Counted from the stretch's first letter, positions 18,713 through 28,286 are shown. The stretch is 64,000 bases of DNA from an uncultured Paracoccaceae bacterium (GCA_947494675.1 CANLVP010000002.1:558001-622000); one strand, 5' to 3'. Numbers and translations: made by a program. The notes: generated from the letters alone by a model not told the origin.

Positions 18713-18828
18713 AATCAGAACTCCCACACATTTGTGACAGGTTGCGCCAAATTGAGGGGCGCGACAACCTTGACGCCAATGCAACCTCATGGCCTAAGGC
18801 CCAGAACCAAAAAGACAGGCCCACATCC

Positions 18829-19407
18829 ATGATCCGCCGCCTTTATGACTGGACCCTCTCGCTGGCCGCATCGCCCCATGCGCTGTGGTTTCTGGCGATT
18901 GTCTCTTTTGTGGAATCCTCGTTCTTTCCGATCCCGCCCGACGTGTTGATGATCCCGATGATCATCGCCCGCCCGTCCCGCGCCTTCTTGATCGCCACCG
19001 TCTGCCTCGTGGCCTCGGTCCTTGGGGCGCTTTTGGGCTATTACATCGGCTATGGCCTGTTTGAATCCGTTGGCCGCCCGATCCTCGAACTTTATGGCAA
19101 GGATGACAGCTTTGCCGAGATGTCCGCGACCTTTAACCAATATGGCGCATGGGCTGTGATCGTGGCGGGTGTCACCATGCTGCCCTTCAAGGTCATCACA
19201 ATCGCCTCAGGCGTCACAGGCCTGTCACTTCCGGTCTTTATTGGCTCGTCCATCATTGCCCGCGCGATCCGGTTCTACCTCGTCGCCCTGCTCTTGTGGA
19301 AATTCGGAGAGCCGATCCGCGACTTCATCGAAAAGCGCCTGACCCTTATGTTCACCCTCTTTTGCGTGATCCTCGTGGCTGGCTTTCTGGCGATTGGATT
19401 CCTATGA
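18829..19407 (+). CDS. DedA/YqaA family membrane protein
   Basis: A 192-residue polytopic protein. The SNARE-associated/DedA pattern is visible: FVESSFFPIPPDVLMIPM near the N-terminus (the E and PPD positions conserved in DedA transporters), GALLGYYIGYGLFE, a segment ending in FKVITIASGVTGLSL, then further helices. DedA proteins flip lipids such as undecaprenyl phosphate or phosphatidylethanolamine and influence membrane homeostasis. The start is the ATG at 18829, about 115 bp from the divergent peptidase. The stop overlaps the next ATG (ATGA), so translation is coupled to the DsbB gene. Confidence 0.87.
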   Translation: MIRRLYDWTLSLAASPHALWFLAIVSFVESSFFPIPPDVLMIPMIIARPSRAFLIATVCLVASVLGALLGYYIGYGLFESVGRPILELYGKDDSFAEMSATFNQYGAWAVIVAGVTMLPFKVITIASGVTGLSLPVFIGSSIIARAIRFYLVALLLWKFGEPIRDFIEKRLTLMFTLFCVILVAGFLAIGFL

Positions 19408-19850
19408 CCCGCAATAGCCTCGTCTTCTTTGCGACCGCCGGATCCGCCGCGTTGATCGCAGGCGCATTCCTGTTCCAATACATGGGCTACCTGCCCTGCC
19501 AGATGTGCCATTGGCAGCGTTGGCCGCATTACGCCGCGATAGTGATCGGCCTCGCCGCCCTCCAAATTCAGGGCCGTCTGTTCCCTGCCCTCGGCGCGCT
19601 CGCCACAGCAACCACCAGCGCACTTGGCGTCTTTCACACAGGGGTTGAGCGTGGCTTCTGGGAAGGCCCCTCCTCCTGCACCGGCGCAGGCGGCGCATTG
19701 GAGGGCGACCTGCTGTCGCTCGACGGCCCACAGCTGATCATGTGCGACCAGGTCTCGTGGGAGCTTTTCACCCTCTCCATGCCCAGCTGGAACGCGCTCT
19801 TCTCCGCCCTGCTCTGCATCATGTGGATCATGGCCTACCGCCGGTCTTAG
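19404..19850 (+). CDS. dsbB: Disulfide bond formation protein B (DsbB family)
   Basis: A 148-residue four-helix inner-membrane protein. The first periplasmic pair is in LPCQMCHWQRW (CxxC followed by the WQRWP quinone-site motif). The second cysteine pair sits in SSCTGAG and IMCDQ. It reoxidises DsbA using quinone. The ATG at 19404 overlaps the DedA stop. The C-terminus is WNALFSALLCIMWIMAYRRS. Directly after the stop lies a long inverted repeat (19853-19989). Confidence 0.9.
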   Translation: MTRNSLVFFATAGSAALIAGAFLFQYMGYLPCQMCHWQRWPHYAAIVIGLAALQIQGRLFPALGALATATTSALGVFHTGVERGFWEGPSSCTGAGGALEGDLLSLDGPQLIMCDQVSWELFTLSMPSWNALFSALLCIMWIMAYRRS

Positions 19851-19852
19851 GC

Positions 19853-19989
19853 GATCCATCACCAGTCCGCGGGGTGGTGATCCAAACGCCAATTCCAAGG
19901 CACTTTATCGATAAGGTTATCGCGACGCCCGGATGTCGCACCAAGCTTCGCCAAATCACCAGCCCGGTCGGGCGGACTGGTGATGGATC
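19853..19989. repeat. Long interrupted inverted repeat between convergent genes
   Basis: Perfect 18-nt arms GATCCATCACCAGTCCGC (19853-19870) and GCGGACTGGTGATGGATC (19972-19989) are separated by 101 nt. Inside are a second imperfect pair (GGTGGTGAT near 19872, ATCACCAGC near 19966) and TTATCGATAA. The element fills most of the gap between the 3' ends of dsbB and the Lrp gene. It could be a MITE-like or REP-like element, or a two-way transcription barrier. Confidence 0.6.
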
Positions 19990-20019
19990 GGCGCGCTTCG
20001 CGCTTGTCCCGATCCGGGT

Positions 20020-20439
20020 CTATCGCCGCGTCGACAACAACAAATTCGTCTCCGACCGCGCAATCGCATCCATCCTCCGAATCGCAAACAGAACCTCGTC
20101 AAACGCCTCAAGCGTGTCGGTCCCGATCTCCGCAATCAAATCCCAGGTCCCATTCGTCGAATGCACCGCCAGAACCTCTGGCATCACCCCAAGCGCCTTT
20201 TGCACCCGCTCGGTCCCGCGCCCGGTGATCGCCAGCATCATCAGCCCGCGCACTGGCTGCGGCGCCACATCCGCGCGGGTCAACACGGTAAAGCCCGCGA
20301 TCTCACCGCCCGCCTGCAACCGATCCAGCCGCGCCTTGACCGTGGCGCGGGTAATCCCCAGCCCCTCAGCCAGCGCTGACAAAGACGCCCGTCCGTCCCG
20401 GCGTAGCATCGCAATCAACCGACCATCCATTTCGTCCAT
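20020..20439 (-). CDS. Lrp/AsnC family transcriptional regulator
   Basis: A 139-residue protein from the ATG at 20439; the upstream extension is unconserved. The N-terminal winged helix-turn-helix is plain: MDEMDGRLIAMLRRDGRASL followed by SALAEGLGITRATVKARLDRL. A RAM/AsnC ligand domain follows (MLAITGRGTERVQKAL, then VLAVHSTNGTWDLIAEIG). It is divergent from the arginase-ornithine cyclodeaminase operon and is very likely its regulator, responding to an amino acid such as arginine or ornithine. The 86-bp shared intergenic region has repeated TTTGCGCAA-like sites. Confidence 0.9.
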   Translation of the reverse strand: MDEMDGRLIAMLRRDGRASLSALAEGLGITRATVKARLDRLQAGGEIAGFTVLTRADVAPQPVRGLMMLAITGRGTERVQKALGVMPEVLAVHSTNGTWDLIAEIGTDTLEAFDEVLFAIRRMDAIARSETNLLLSTRR

Positions 20440-20452
20440 TCCGACTATCCAC

Positions 20453-20517
20453 TTTGCGCAAACCACCCCCATTTCGCACAATTTGCGGGCTTCGCACACC
20501 CCCAATTCTGCGCAATC
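20453..20517. promoter_or_regulatory. Clustered TGCGCA/TTCGCAC sites, candidate Lrp operator
   Basis: The divergent region contains a perfect palindrome TTTGCGCAAA (20453-20462), TTCGCAC at 20473-20479 and again at 20491-20497, TTTGCG at 20482-20487, and ATTCTGCGCAAT near 20505-20516. Spacing of about 18-20 bp suits the multi-site wrapping of Lrp proteins. Assignment to the adjacent regulator is inference. Confidence 0.5.
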
Positions 20518-20525
20518 ATCGTGCC

Positions 20526-21452
20526 ATGACACACAATTGCATCCTTATTGGCGCACCCATGGACGACGGCAAGAAACGCCGTGGCTGTCTCATGGGCCCC
20601 GACGCCTACCGCACCGCTGGTCTGGCCGAGGCGATCACCGCCCTTGGCCACACCGTCACCGATATCGGCAACGTCATCCCCGCTGACGTGCAAGTCGATC
20701 CGCCCAAAAACCCGGTGGTCCACAAACTGGCCGAAAACGTCGGCTGGACCATCGCCTTGGCCGAAGCGGCAGAAGCGCACGCGCCAAATGGCTTGCCGAT
20801 CTTCATGGGCGGCGACCACGCGCTGGCCCTTGGCACGGTCGCGGGCATGGCCGCACATCACGCGAAATCCGACCGGCCCTTCTTCGTGCTCTGGCTCGAC
20901 GCCCACTCCGACATCAACACACCTGACACCACCGAAAGCGGCAACCTGCACGGCACCCCCATCGGCTATGTCACCGGCGCGCCCGGCTTTGACGCCTTTC
21001 CCGCGCTCAAGGCCCCCGTAGACCCGGCCAAAATCTGCATGATCGGCCTGCGCTCTATTGATCCGCCCGAACATAAACTGTTGCTCGACATGAACATCGA
21101 CGTGGTCGACATGCGCATGATCGACGAACACGGCATCGCCAAACCGCTGCAAGCTTTCCTCGACCGGGTCAAAGCCGCAAACGGCGTCCTGCATGTCTCG
21201 CTCGACGTGGATTTCCTCGACCCCACCGTCGCCCCCGCTGTTGGCACAACCGTCCCCGGCGGTGCCACCGTCCGCGAAGGCCACCTGGTCATGGAAATGC
21301 TCTCGGATTCCGGCGTCGTCGGCTCGCTCGACCTCGTCGAACTCAACCCTTTCCTTGATGAACGCGGCAAAACCGCCTCGCTGATGGTCGACCTCACCGC
21401 GTCCCTCTTGGGCCGCCGCGTCTTTGACCGCCCAACCCGGAGCCACGGATGA
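20526..21452 (+). CDS. rocF: Arginase
   Basis: Hydrolyses L-arginine to ornithine and urea in the cytosol. The protein is 308 residues from the ATG at 20526. Ureohydrolase manganese motifs are all present: MGGDHALALG, LWLDAHSDINTP, then HVSLDVDFLDP, and a late VELNPFLDE glutamate. GNLHGTPIG is the substrate-loop segment of true arginases. The stop overlaps the ATG of the ornithine cyclodeaminase gene, so the two enzymes form a coupled arginine to ornithine to proline route. Control by the divergent Lrp gene is likely. Confidence 0.95.
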   Translation: MTHNCILIGAPMDDGKKRRGCLMGPDAYRTAGLAEAITALGHTVTDIGNVIPADVQVDPPKNPVVHKLAENVGWTIALAEAAEAHAPNGLPIFMGGDHALALGTVAGMAAHHAKSDRPFFVLWLDAHSDINTPDTTESGNLHGTPIGYVTGAPGFDAFPALKAPVDPAKICMIGLRSIDPPEHKLLLDMNIDVVDMRMIDEHGIAKPLQAFLDRVKAANGVLHVSLDVDFLDPTVAPAVGTTVPGGATVREGHLVMEMLSDSGVVGSLDLVELNPFLDERGKTASLMVDLTASLLGRRVFDRPTRSHG

Positions 21453-22507
21453 ACAAGATGACAAACCTCGCCCCATCGAAACTCGCCTATGTGCCCTTTG
21501 TCTCTGTCGACAACATGATGAAGCTGATCCACCACATCGGCATCAAGCCCATGCTGCGCGATCTGGCCGAAGCCATCACCGAGGATTTCGCCCGCTGGGA
21601 CTCCTTTGACAAAACGCCGCGCATCGGCAGCCACTCCGACGTTGGCGTGATTGAGCTGATGCCCACCTCCGACGGGGAGCTCTACGGCTTCAAATACGTC
21701 AACGGTCACCCCAAGAACATGGCCGAGGGGCTGCAAACAGTCACCGCCTTTGGCCTGCTGGCAGACGTCGACTCAGGTTATCCGGTGCTGCTGTCAGAAA
21801 TGACCATGCTCACCGCCATGCGCACCGCAGCCATGTCCGCCGTCGCGACCAAGGCGCTGGCCCGCCCTGATGCCCGCATGATGGCGATGATCGGCAATGG
21901 CGCACAATCCGAATTCCAGTCCCTCGCGCTGCAAGCCGTCTGCGGCATCGACACAGTGCGGCTTTACGACATCGACCCCGCCGCCACGGCCAAGGCAATG
22001 GCGAACCTCGCAGGCTCTGGCCTGACCCTGATCCCCTGCAAAACCATCGAAGAGGTGATTGAGGGCGCAGACATCATCACCACCGCCACCGCCGACAAGG
22101 ACATGCAGACGATCCTGACCGACAACCTCGTTGGTGCCGGCGTCCACATCAACGCCATCGGCGGCGACTGCCCCGGCAAGACAGAGCTTCACCGCGACAT
22201 CGTCGCCCGGTCCTCTGTCTTTGTGGAATATCCGCCGCAAACCCGGATCGAGGGCGAGATCCAGCAGATGGATCCCGACCACCCCGTGACCGAGTTGTGG
22301 AAAGTCTTAACGGGCAAGGCCACCGGACGGTCCTCCGTGGCCGAGGTCACGCTCTTTGATGGTGTCGGCTTCGCGATCGAGGATTTTTCCGCCCTGCGCT
22401 ATATTCATAGCAAAATCAAAGGGACAGACTTCTATCTTGATCTTGATTTTGTCGCCGACCCCGACGATCCGCGCGATCTGTTCGGGATGCTGCAACGCGC
22501 GGGTTAA
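21449..22507 (+). CDS. ocd: Ornithine cyclodeaminase
   Basis: A 352-residue mu-crystallin/OCD family protein that converts ornithine to proline and ammonia with bound NAD. The nucleotide fold begins MMAMIGNGAQSEFQSLAL (GxGxxxxxQ-type), followed by DTVRLYDIDPAATAKA. INAIGGDCPGKTELHRDI is the family's conserved segment containing the catalytic Asp. The C-terminus carries an extension with HSKIKGTDFYLDLDFVADPDDPRD. It starts inside the arginase stop codon (ATGA). Confidence 0.94.
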   Translation: MNKMTNLAPSKLAYVPFVSVDNMMKLIHHIGIKPMLRDLAEAITEDFARWDSFDKTPRIGSHSDVGVIELMPTSDGELYGFKYVNGHPKNMAEGLQTVTAFGLLADVDSGYPVLLSEMTMLTAMRTAAMSAVATKALARPDARMMAMIGNGAQSEFQSLALQAVCGIDTVRLYDIDPAATAKAMANLAGSGLTLIPCKTIEEVIEGADIITTATADKDMQTILTDNLVGAGVHINAIGGDCPGKTELHRDIVARSSVFVEYPPQTRIEGEIQQMDPDHPVTELWKVLTGKATGRSSVAEVTLFDGVGFAIEDFSALRYIHSKIKGTDFYLDLDFVADPDDPRDLFGMLQRAG

Positions 22508-22526
22508 CGCGTGTTAGGACTTTGAT

Positions 22527-22559
22527 GCGCATGGGTTGTGCATGGGATGTGTATGGTTT
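22527..22559 (+). repeat. Three 11-bp tandem repeats upstream of gyrA
   Basis: Consecutive units GCGCATGGGTT, GTGCATGGGAT and GTGTATGGTTT, one helical turn each, begin 20 bp after the ornithine cyclodeaminase stop and end 164 bp before gyrA. TTAAC occurs on either side (22504-22508 and near 22590). A matching array, in the same orientation relative to the gene, lies upstream of ctaA at 54517-54549. Confidence 0.6.
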
Positions 22560-22723
22560 TCATACCACCTGTGCACAGCCGTTTTCGCGTTAACCTTTCC
22601 CGCGCGGTGCCCTTGCCGTCGATTTCTGCCCCTTCCGCCATATGGTGGGACATCTGCCATTGCACCCCATATCCGGTGTCTGGTAAGGTTTCTTGAACAA
22701 AAACGAGCAGACAGGCGGCCCAC

Positions 22724-25474
22724 GTGAACGACACCCCGGACACCCCTGAAAACGAAGAAGAAATTCCGCCTCAGCGCCCTGCGTATGACGGCCCTACCGT
22801 GTCGATCATCGACGAAATGCGCACGTCCTATCTGGACTACGCCATGTCGGTCATCGTGTCTCGTGCCATTCCCGACCTCCGCGACGGTCTGAAACCGGTC
22901 CACCGCCGCATCCTATACGCGATGCACGAAACCGGAAATTCTCATGATAAATCATACCGTAAGTCGGCCCGACCCGTCGGTGACGTCATGGGGAAATACC
23001 ACCCGCACGGTGACAGCGCGATCTATGAGGCGTTGGTCCGTATGGCGCAGGACTTCTCCATGTCACTGCCGCTTCTGGACGGTCAGGGCAACTTCGGCTC
23101 CATGGACGGCGACAATGCCGCCGCCATGCGCTACACCGAAGTCCGCATGGACAAACCGGCCGCGTATCTGCTGGCTGACATCGACAAAGACACCGTTGAT
23201 TTCCAAGACAACTACGACGGCAAAGACCGCGAACCCACTGTTTTGCCAGCACGTTTTCCAAACATGCTGGTCAATGGCGCGGGCGGCATTGCGGTCGGTA
23301 TGGCGACGAATATTCCGCCCCATAACCTTGGCGAAGTTGTCGACGCGACCCTCGCCCTGATCGACGAACCGGACCTGTCGGTTGAGCAATTGATCGAAAT
23401 CGTGCCCGGCCCCGACTTTCCCACGGGCGGCATCATGCTGGGCCGCTCCGGCGCGCGCAAAGCCTATCTGGAAGGCCGCGGCAGCGTCATCATGCGCGCC
23501 AAAACGCACACGGAAGAAATTCGTAAGGATCGCTATGCTATTGTGATCTCTGAGGTGCCGTATCAGGTTAACAAGGCCGCGATGATCGACAAAATCGCAG
23601 AGGCCGCCCGCGAAAAACGGATCGAAGGCATTAGCCACGTGCAGGACGAATCCGACCGCAACGGTGTCCGGGTCGTCATTGAGCTAAAACGCGACGCCAC
23701 TGCAGAGGTTGTTTTGAACCAATTGTTTAGGTTCACACCGATGCAAACCAACTTTGCCTGCAACATGCTGGCGCTCAACGGTGGTCGCCCCGAAACCCTC
23801 ACTTTGCGTGGTTTCCTAACAGCCTTCGTCGACTTCCGCGAAGACGTCGTCGCCCGCCGCACCGCGTTCGAATTGCGTAAAGCGCGCGAACGTTCGCATG
23901 TCTTGTGTGGCCTGGCGGTTGCCGTCAGCAATATCGACGAAGTGGTCGCCACTATCCGGCAGTCCGCCGATGGCGCAGAGGCGCGTGAAAAGCTGATGAC
24001 GCGCCGTTGGCCCGCCCACGAAATCCTTGAATACATCGCTCTGATCGATGATCCGACCCACACCGCCAACGACGACGGCACCTATAACCTGTCCGAAACA
24101 CAGGCCCGCGCGATCCTTGATCTGCGCTTGCAACGCCTGACCCAGATCGGCGTCAAAGAAGTCACCGACGAACTTCAAGAACTTGCCGGAAAGATCAGAG
24201 AATACTTGGAAATTCTCGGATCCCGCGATCGGATCATGCAGATCATCCGCGACGAATTGCACGAAGTCAAAGACCTCTTTGCCGTGCCGCGCCGCACCGA
24301 AATCGTCGACTGGTCGGGCGACATGGAAGACGAAGACCTGATCGAGAAAGAGGACATGGTCGTCACGGTGACCTCTGGCGGCTACATCAAACGCACCGCC
24401 CTCGCCGACTTCCGCCAGCAACGCCGCGGCGGCAAGGGCCTGTCGTCCATGGCCACCAAGGAAGAGGACGTCGTCACGACCCTTTTCGTGGCCAACACCC
24501 ACACCCAGCTGTTGTTTTTCACGACCGACGGGATGGTCTACAAGCTCAAGACATGGCGCTTGCCGCTGGGTAACCGGACCGCCAAGGGCAAGGCGATTGT
24601 GAACATCCTGCCGATCCCAACTGGCGTGACGATTGCTGCCATCATGCCCGTTGACCGACCCGAAGATGAATGGGACGACCTGCAAGTGGTATTTGCCACC
24701 TCCGCAGGAACTGTGCGCCGTAACGCCTTGTCAGACTTCACAAATGTGAAATCAAACGGCAAAATCGCGATGAAGTTTGAGGGTGAGCATGAAGGCACCA
24801 CGCTGATCAATGCCCGCATCGCCAGCAACGACGACGATGTGATGTTGGTTACTAATTCCGGCCGCGCGATCCGCTTCCCGGCCACGGATGTGCGGGTCTT
24901 CAACAGCCGCGCCTCTGTCGGTGTGCGTGGGATCAAATTGAACGGCAAAGACGAAGTTGTCTCCATGTCGATCATCCGCCACTTCAAGGCCGAAGCCGAT
25001 GAACGTGCCGCCTACCTCAAGATGCGCCGCGCCATGGCCGGTCTGACTGACGAGGCCGAGAACGAGGATGACGAAGGCGTGCCCGCCGGTGAAATGACGC
25101 AGGAACGCTATGCGGAGATGTCGGCGGCAGAAAACCTGATCCTCACGATCACATCAAAAGGCTCCGGTAAGCTCTCGTCCTCACACGATTATCCGATCCG
25201 AGGACGCGGCGGCATGGGCGTCGCTGCGATGGACAAGGCGATGCGCGGCGGGCCTTTGGTCACGTCCTTCCCGGTTGAGCTCTCAGATCAGATCATGCTT
25301 GTCACCTCCACCGGCCAATCGATCCGCGTCCCGATTGAGGGCATCAGCTTCCGCAGCCGTGGCGCAGGCGGCGTGAAGGTCTTTGACACGGCCAAGGGCG
25401 AAGAGGTTGTCAGCGTTGCCTGGATCGCCGATCAGGGTGACGAAGAAGCCACAGGGGATGCGCCAGAGGCATAA
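22724..25474 (+). CDS. gyrA: DNA gyrase subunit A
   Basis: A 916-residue protein starting with GTG. The winged-helix/tower breakage domain has the catalytic tyrosine in [12 protein letters not shown] (Tyr137; Tyr122 in E. coli numbering) and the quinolone region [17 protein letters not shown], with Ser98 equivalent to E. coli Ser83 (wild type) and Glu102 where E. coli has Asp87. The C-terminal domain has the beta-pinwheel blades, including the GyrA box QRRGGKG. With GyrB it introduces negative supercoils. The start region has only a weak ribosome site (GGCGG). An unusual 216-bp upstream region holds the 11-bp tandem repeats. Confidence 0.97.
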   Translation: MNDTPDTPENEEEIPPQRPAYDGPTVSIIDEMRTSYLDYAMSVIVSRAIPDLRDGLKPVHRRILYAMHETGNSHDKSYRKSARPVGDVMGKYHPHGDSAIYEALVRMAQDFSMSLPLLDGQGNFGSMDGDNAAAMRYTEVRMDKPAAYLLADIDKDTVDFQDNYDGKDREPTVLPARFPNMLVNGAGGIAVGMATNIPPHNLGEVVDATLALIDEPDLSVEQLIEIVPGPDFPTGGIMLGRSGARKAYLEGRGSVIMRAKTHTEEIRKDRYAIVISEVPYQVNKAAMIDKIAEAAREKRIEGISHVQDESDRNGVRVVIELKRDATAEVVLNQLFRFTPMQTNFACNMLALNGGRPETLTLRGFLTAFVDFREDVVARRTAFELRKARERSHVLCGLAVAVSNIDEVVATIRQSADGAEAREKLMTRRWPAHEILEYIALIDDPTHTANDDGTYNLSETQARAILDLRLQRLTQIGVKEVTDELQELAGKIREYLEILGSRDRIMQIIRDELHEVKDLFAVPRRTEIVDWSGDMEDEDLIEKEDMVVTVTSGGYIKRTALADFRQQRRGGKGLSSMATKEEDVVTTLFVANTHTQLLFFTTDGMVYKLKTWRLPLGNRTAKGKAIVNILPIPTGVTIAAIMPVDRPEDEWDDLQVVFATSAGTVRRNALSDFTNVKSNGKIAMKFEGEHEGTTLINARIASNDDDVMLVTNSGRAIRFPATDVRVFNSRASVGVRGIKLNGKDEVVSMSIIRHFKAEADERAAYLKMRRAMAGLTDEAENEDDEGVPAGEMTQERYAEMSAAENLILTITSKGSGKLSSSHDYPIRGRGGMGVAAMDKAMRGGPLVTSFPVELSDQIMLVTSTGQSIRVPIEGISFRSRGAGGVKVFDTAKGEEVVSVAWIADQGDEEATGDAPEA

Positions 25475-25574
25475 TGCCGCGCGCATCCTGATGATTTGCT
25501 TGTCAGATTCCCGGTGAGCGCCTAAATTGACCGCAAGGGACGCCAAAAGTCCCATGGAAAATTGAGGCGAGCAA

Positions 25575-26252
25575 ATGTTCTACAAAGCAGCAATCGCTGC
25601 CGCTGCAATTGCAGTGGCCAGCACACCCGTTTTTGCCCAAGGATTTACCGGTGGCGAATTAGGTATTGAATACAATACCTTCGTTGATGATTTCGACATT
25701 GATGGCGTGTCATACAATGGCGCGGTCGAATTTGGGATTAACCGCAATATCGGCTTTGGTCTCGACGTCGACAAATTTGATATCGGCGAAGGCGGCTCTG
25801 ACCCCCGTGTGACGCTACATGGCATCTATCACTTGAGCAATCAGGCCTCGGTCGGCGCGTTCTATTCGGAGTCTCCCGGCGTTGACGTCAACAATGCGTC
25901 CTTCGGGATCGAAGGCGGAACCGCTCTTTTTGGTGGTGATGTTGGCGGTTACATCGGATCGCAAGAGGTTGGTGACGAGGATGTTCTGATCTTCGGTCTC
26001 GATTCCAAAACGCCGGTCTTTAGCCAATTTTCGGTGTTCACGGATTTCGACCTTGTCGGCAACAATGATATCGCCGCAGCCACAAGTGAGTTGGGCGTCA
26101 GCTATCAAATGCAGAACGGGCCAGAGTTCTACGGCCAATACGGTCGGTTGTCCGCTGCCACCGGTGGTGGGTCCGCCAGCACCGACTACATCGGCATCGG
26201 CGCGCGCATTACCTTTGGCGCTCACCGCGGCACAACATTTGAGGGGCGTTGA
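25575..26252 (+). CDS. Predicted outer-membrane beta-barrel (porin-like) protein
   Basis: A 225-residue protein with signal peptide MFYKAAIAAAAIAVASTPVFA. The mature part is acidic, glycine- and aromatic-rich and cysteine-free, with alternating strands such as NIGFGLDVDKFDIG, ASVGAFYSESPG and EFYGQYGRLSAA, and a near-terminal strand IGIGARITFG. This is the pattern of a small barrel; it is not obviously a known porin family. A GAGGCGAG ribosome site precedes the ATG. It lies between gyrA and trmFO, with the trmFO hairpin 15 bp after its stop. Confidence 0.65.
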   Translation: MFYKAAIAAAAIAVASTPVFAQGFTGGELGIEYNTFVDDFDIDGVSYNGAVEFGINRNIGFGLDVDKFDIGEGGSDPRVTLHGIYHLSNQASVGAFYSESPGVDVNNASFGIEGGTALFGGDVGGYIGSQEVGDEDVLIFGLDSKTPVFSQFSVFTDFDLVGNNDIAAATSELGVSYQMQNGPEFYGQYGRLSAATGGGSASTDYIGIGARITFGAHRGTTFEGR

Positions 26253-26267
26253 CCCTTTGCAAGATCG

Positions 26268-26295
26268 CTCATGCCCGCTAGATCACGGGCATGAG
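26268..26295. promoter_or_regulatory. Perfect 10-bp stem enclosing the trmFO start codon
   Basis: CTCATGCCCG (26268-26277), loop ctagatca, CGGGCATGAG (26286-26295). The trmFO ATG (26291-26293) lies inside the right arm, and no Shine-Dalgarno sequence is visible before it. No T run follows, so a pure terminator role for the barrel gene is doubtful. Confidence 0.6.
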
Positions 26296-27646
26296 TAAAA
26301 CATTGAACATCATCGGCGGCGGTATGGCCGGATCAGAAGCCGCTTGGCAGGCCGCAAATGCGGGCCTCAACGTCATCATCCATGAGATGCGCCCAAAGGT
26401 CGGCACCTTTGCCCACCGCACCGGCAATCTGGGTGAGATGGTGTGTTCCAACTCCTTCCGGTCGGACGATCACGAACAAAACGCTGTGGGCCTGCTCCAT
26501 TGGGAAATGCGGCAGGCCAACGGGCTCATCATGGAAATGGCCACCAAACACCGCTTGCCAGCCGGTGGCGCGCTCGCCGTAGATCGTGACCCCTTTGCCC
26601 AAAGCGTGACGGCTGCGTTGAATGCGCATCCAAAAATTACCGTGTCGTATGAAGAGATTACGACCCTGCCCGATGACGGCCATTGGATCGTAGCCACCGG
26701 GCCGCTCACCTCTGGCGCTCTGGCCGAGGCTGTTGCGCAGGAAACCGGTACGGAGCAGCTGGCGTTCTTTGATGCCATCGCCCCCATCGTCTATTTCGAC
26801 AGCGTGAACATGGATGTGGCCTGGATGCAGTCGCGCTATGACAAGGGCGAGACGGAAGCCGAGCGGACCGCCTACCTCAATTGCCCAATGACCAAGGACC
26901 AGTATGAGGCGTTCATTGACGCGCTTCTGGCTGCTGAAAAGACGGAGTTCAAAGAAGGCGAAACCGCCGGCTATTTTGACGGCTGTTTGCCGATTGAGGT
27001 CATGGCCGAACGCGGTCGCGAAACGCTGCGCTTTGGTCCGATGAAGCCCATCGGTCTGACCAACGCCCATGATCCGGCGAACAAGGCCTATGCCGTCGTG
27101 CAGCTCCGCCGCGATAACGCATTGGGCACGCTCTACAATATCGTTGGCTTTCAGACCAAGATGAAATACGGCGCGCAAAAGGCTGTTTTCAATATGGTTC
27201 CCGGTCTTGAGAACGCAGAGTTTGCGCGCCTCGGCGGCATTCATCGCAACACATTCATCAACTCGCCGACGCTGCTCGATGACCAGATGCGCCTGCGGTC
27301 AAAGCCGCATATCCGCTTTGCGGGCCAGATCACCGGTGTCGAAGGCTACGTCGAAAGTGCTGCCATGGGCTTGCTCGCGGGTCGCATGGCCGTGGCGGAG
27401 CTGGCAGGCCACGACTTGCCTGCCGTGCCGAACACAACCGCGATGGGCGCGCTTGTCACCCACATCACAGGTGGAGCCGACGCCAAGACGTTCCAACCGA
27501 TGAACGTGAACTTTGGCCTTTTCCCGCCGCTTGAGGGCATGAAGGGCGGACGCAAGGGCCGCAAGGAACGCTACAAAGGCTACACCGACCGCGCCAAGGC
27601 TGATTGGTCAGCGTGGTTGGGAAACATGGCACTGGACCCGGCCTAA
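26291..27646 (+). CDS. trmFO: Folate-dependent tRNA (uracil-54-C5) methyltransferase TrmFO
   Basis: A 451-residue flavoprotein that forms ribothymidine at tRNA position 54 using methylenetetrahydrofolate and FADH2. The FAD motif is at the N-terminus ([21 protein letters not shown]), followed by the GidA-like HEMRP and [15 protein letters not shown], whose Cys is the catalytic/flavin-linked residue region. [15 protein letters not shown] holds the second conserved Cys, and [20 protein letters not shown] is family-specific. The length is typical. The start codon is inside a 10-bp hairpin. Confidence 0.95.
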   Translation: MSKTLNIIGGGMAGSEAAWQAANAGLNVIIHEMRPKVGTFAHRTGNLGEMVCSNSFRSDDHEQNAVGLLHWEMRQANGLIMEMATKHRLPAGGALAVDRDPFAQSVTAALNAHPKITVSYEEITTLPDDGHWIVATGPLTSGALAEAVAQETGTEQLAFFDAIAPIVYFDSVNMDVAWMQSRYDKGETEAERTAYLNCPMTKDQYEAFIDALLAAEKTEFKEGETAGYFDGCLPIEVMAERGRETLRFGPMKPIGLTNAHDPANKAYAVVQLRRDNALGTLYNIVGFQTKMKYGAQKAVFNMVPGLENAEFARLGGIHRNTFINSPTLLDDQMRLRSKPHIRFAGQITGVEGYVESAAMGLLAGRMAVAELAGHDLPAVPNTTAMGALVTHITGGADAKTFQPMNVNFGLFPPLEGMKGGRKGRKERYKGYTDRAKADWSAWLGNMALDPA

Positions 27647-27668
27647 GCCGTCGGACTAGGCTTGGCGT

Positions 27669-28286
27669 ATGAGCAAAGAGAGCGACGTTCTTAAGCCACA
27701 TTTGTGGACCCCACGGCCCGTGGAAGAGACCATGCAGGTCTATGCTGATTGGGCCGCAACCTATGACGCGGATGTGCAGGCGCGCGGCTATCACACCCCT
27801 GACCGAATTGCCGATGCGCTGCGCGGCATGGTGCCGCCTGACACCCTCATGCTCGATTTCGGATGTGGCACCGGGCTGGGTGGCCTTGCGATGCGCGCGG
27901 CCGGTTTTACCAATTTGCATGGCACCGATATCTCGGCCGAAATGCTGGCACAGGCCACGGATCGCGGTGTTTATGCCAAGACCTGGCTGTCAGAGCCCGG
28001 CGCGCTGACCTTCGGGCGTGGCACCTATCCGGTGATCCTTGCCGTGGGTGTGATCAGCCTTGGCGCCGCCCCTTCGGATTTGCTCGCACCCTTGATCGAC
28101 AAACTGGAAACCGGCGGGCTGCTGGCCTTTTCCTACAATGACCCGACGCTTGCAGATGCCAGCTATATCAAGGCTTTGGACGACGCAGTTGCCGCGGGAC
28201 TGGTCGAGGTCGCATTCCGCGAACACGGGCCCCATTTGGATGACGTGGACATGAAATCCGACGTCATCATCCTGCGCCGCCGGTGA
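27669..28286 (+). CDS. Class I SAM-dependent methyltransferase
   Basis: A 205-residue protein. Motif I is LMLDFGCGTGLGGLAM, followed by the acidic end of strand 2 (LHGTDISAEMLAQA), then YPVILAVGVISLGA and GGLLAFSYNDPTL for the remaining core strands. The substrate is not evident; relatives are annotated only as methyltransferase-domain proteins (Williams-Beuren WBSCR27-like). The stop overlaps the GTG start of gluQ (GTGA), so it is translationally coupled to a tRNA modification gene and follows another (trmFO). A tRNA or translation-related substrate is a guess. Confidence 0.85.
   Translation: MSKESDVLKPHLWTPRPVEETMQVYADWAATYDADVQARGYHTPDRIADALRGMVPPDTLMLDFGCGTGLGGLAMRAAGFTNLHGTDISAEMLAQATDRGVYAKTWLSEPGALTFGRGTYPVILAVGVISLGAAPSDLLAPLIDKLETGGLLAFSYNDPTLADASYIKALDDAVAAGLVEVAFREHGPHLDDVDMKSDVIILRRR

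Noticed and set aside
22504-22903. Minus-strand frames overlapping the gyrA promoter
   Set aside because: They run through the tandem repeats and into the gyrA 5' end, with low-complexity composition and no family resemblance.
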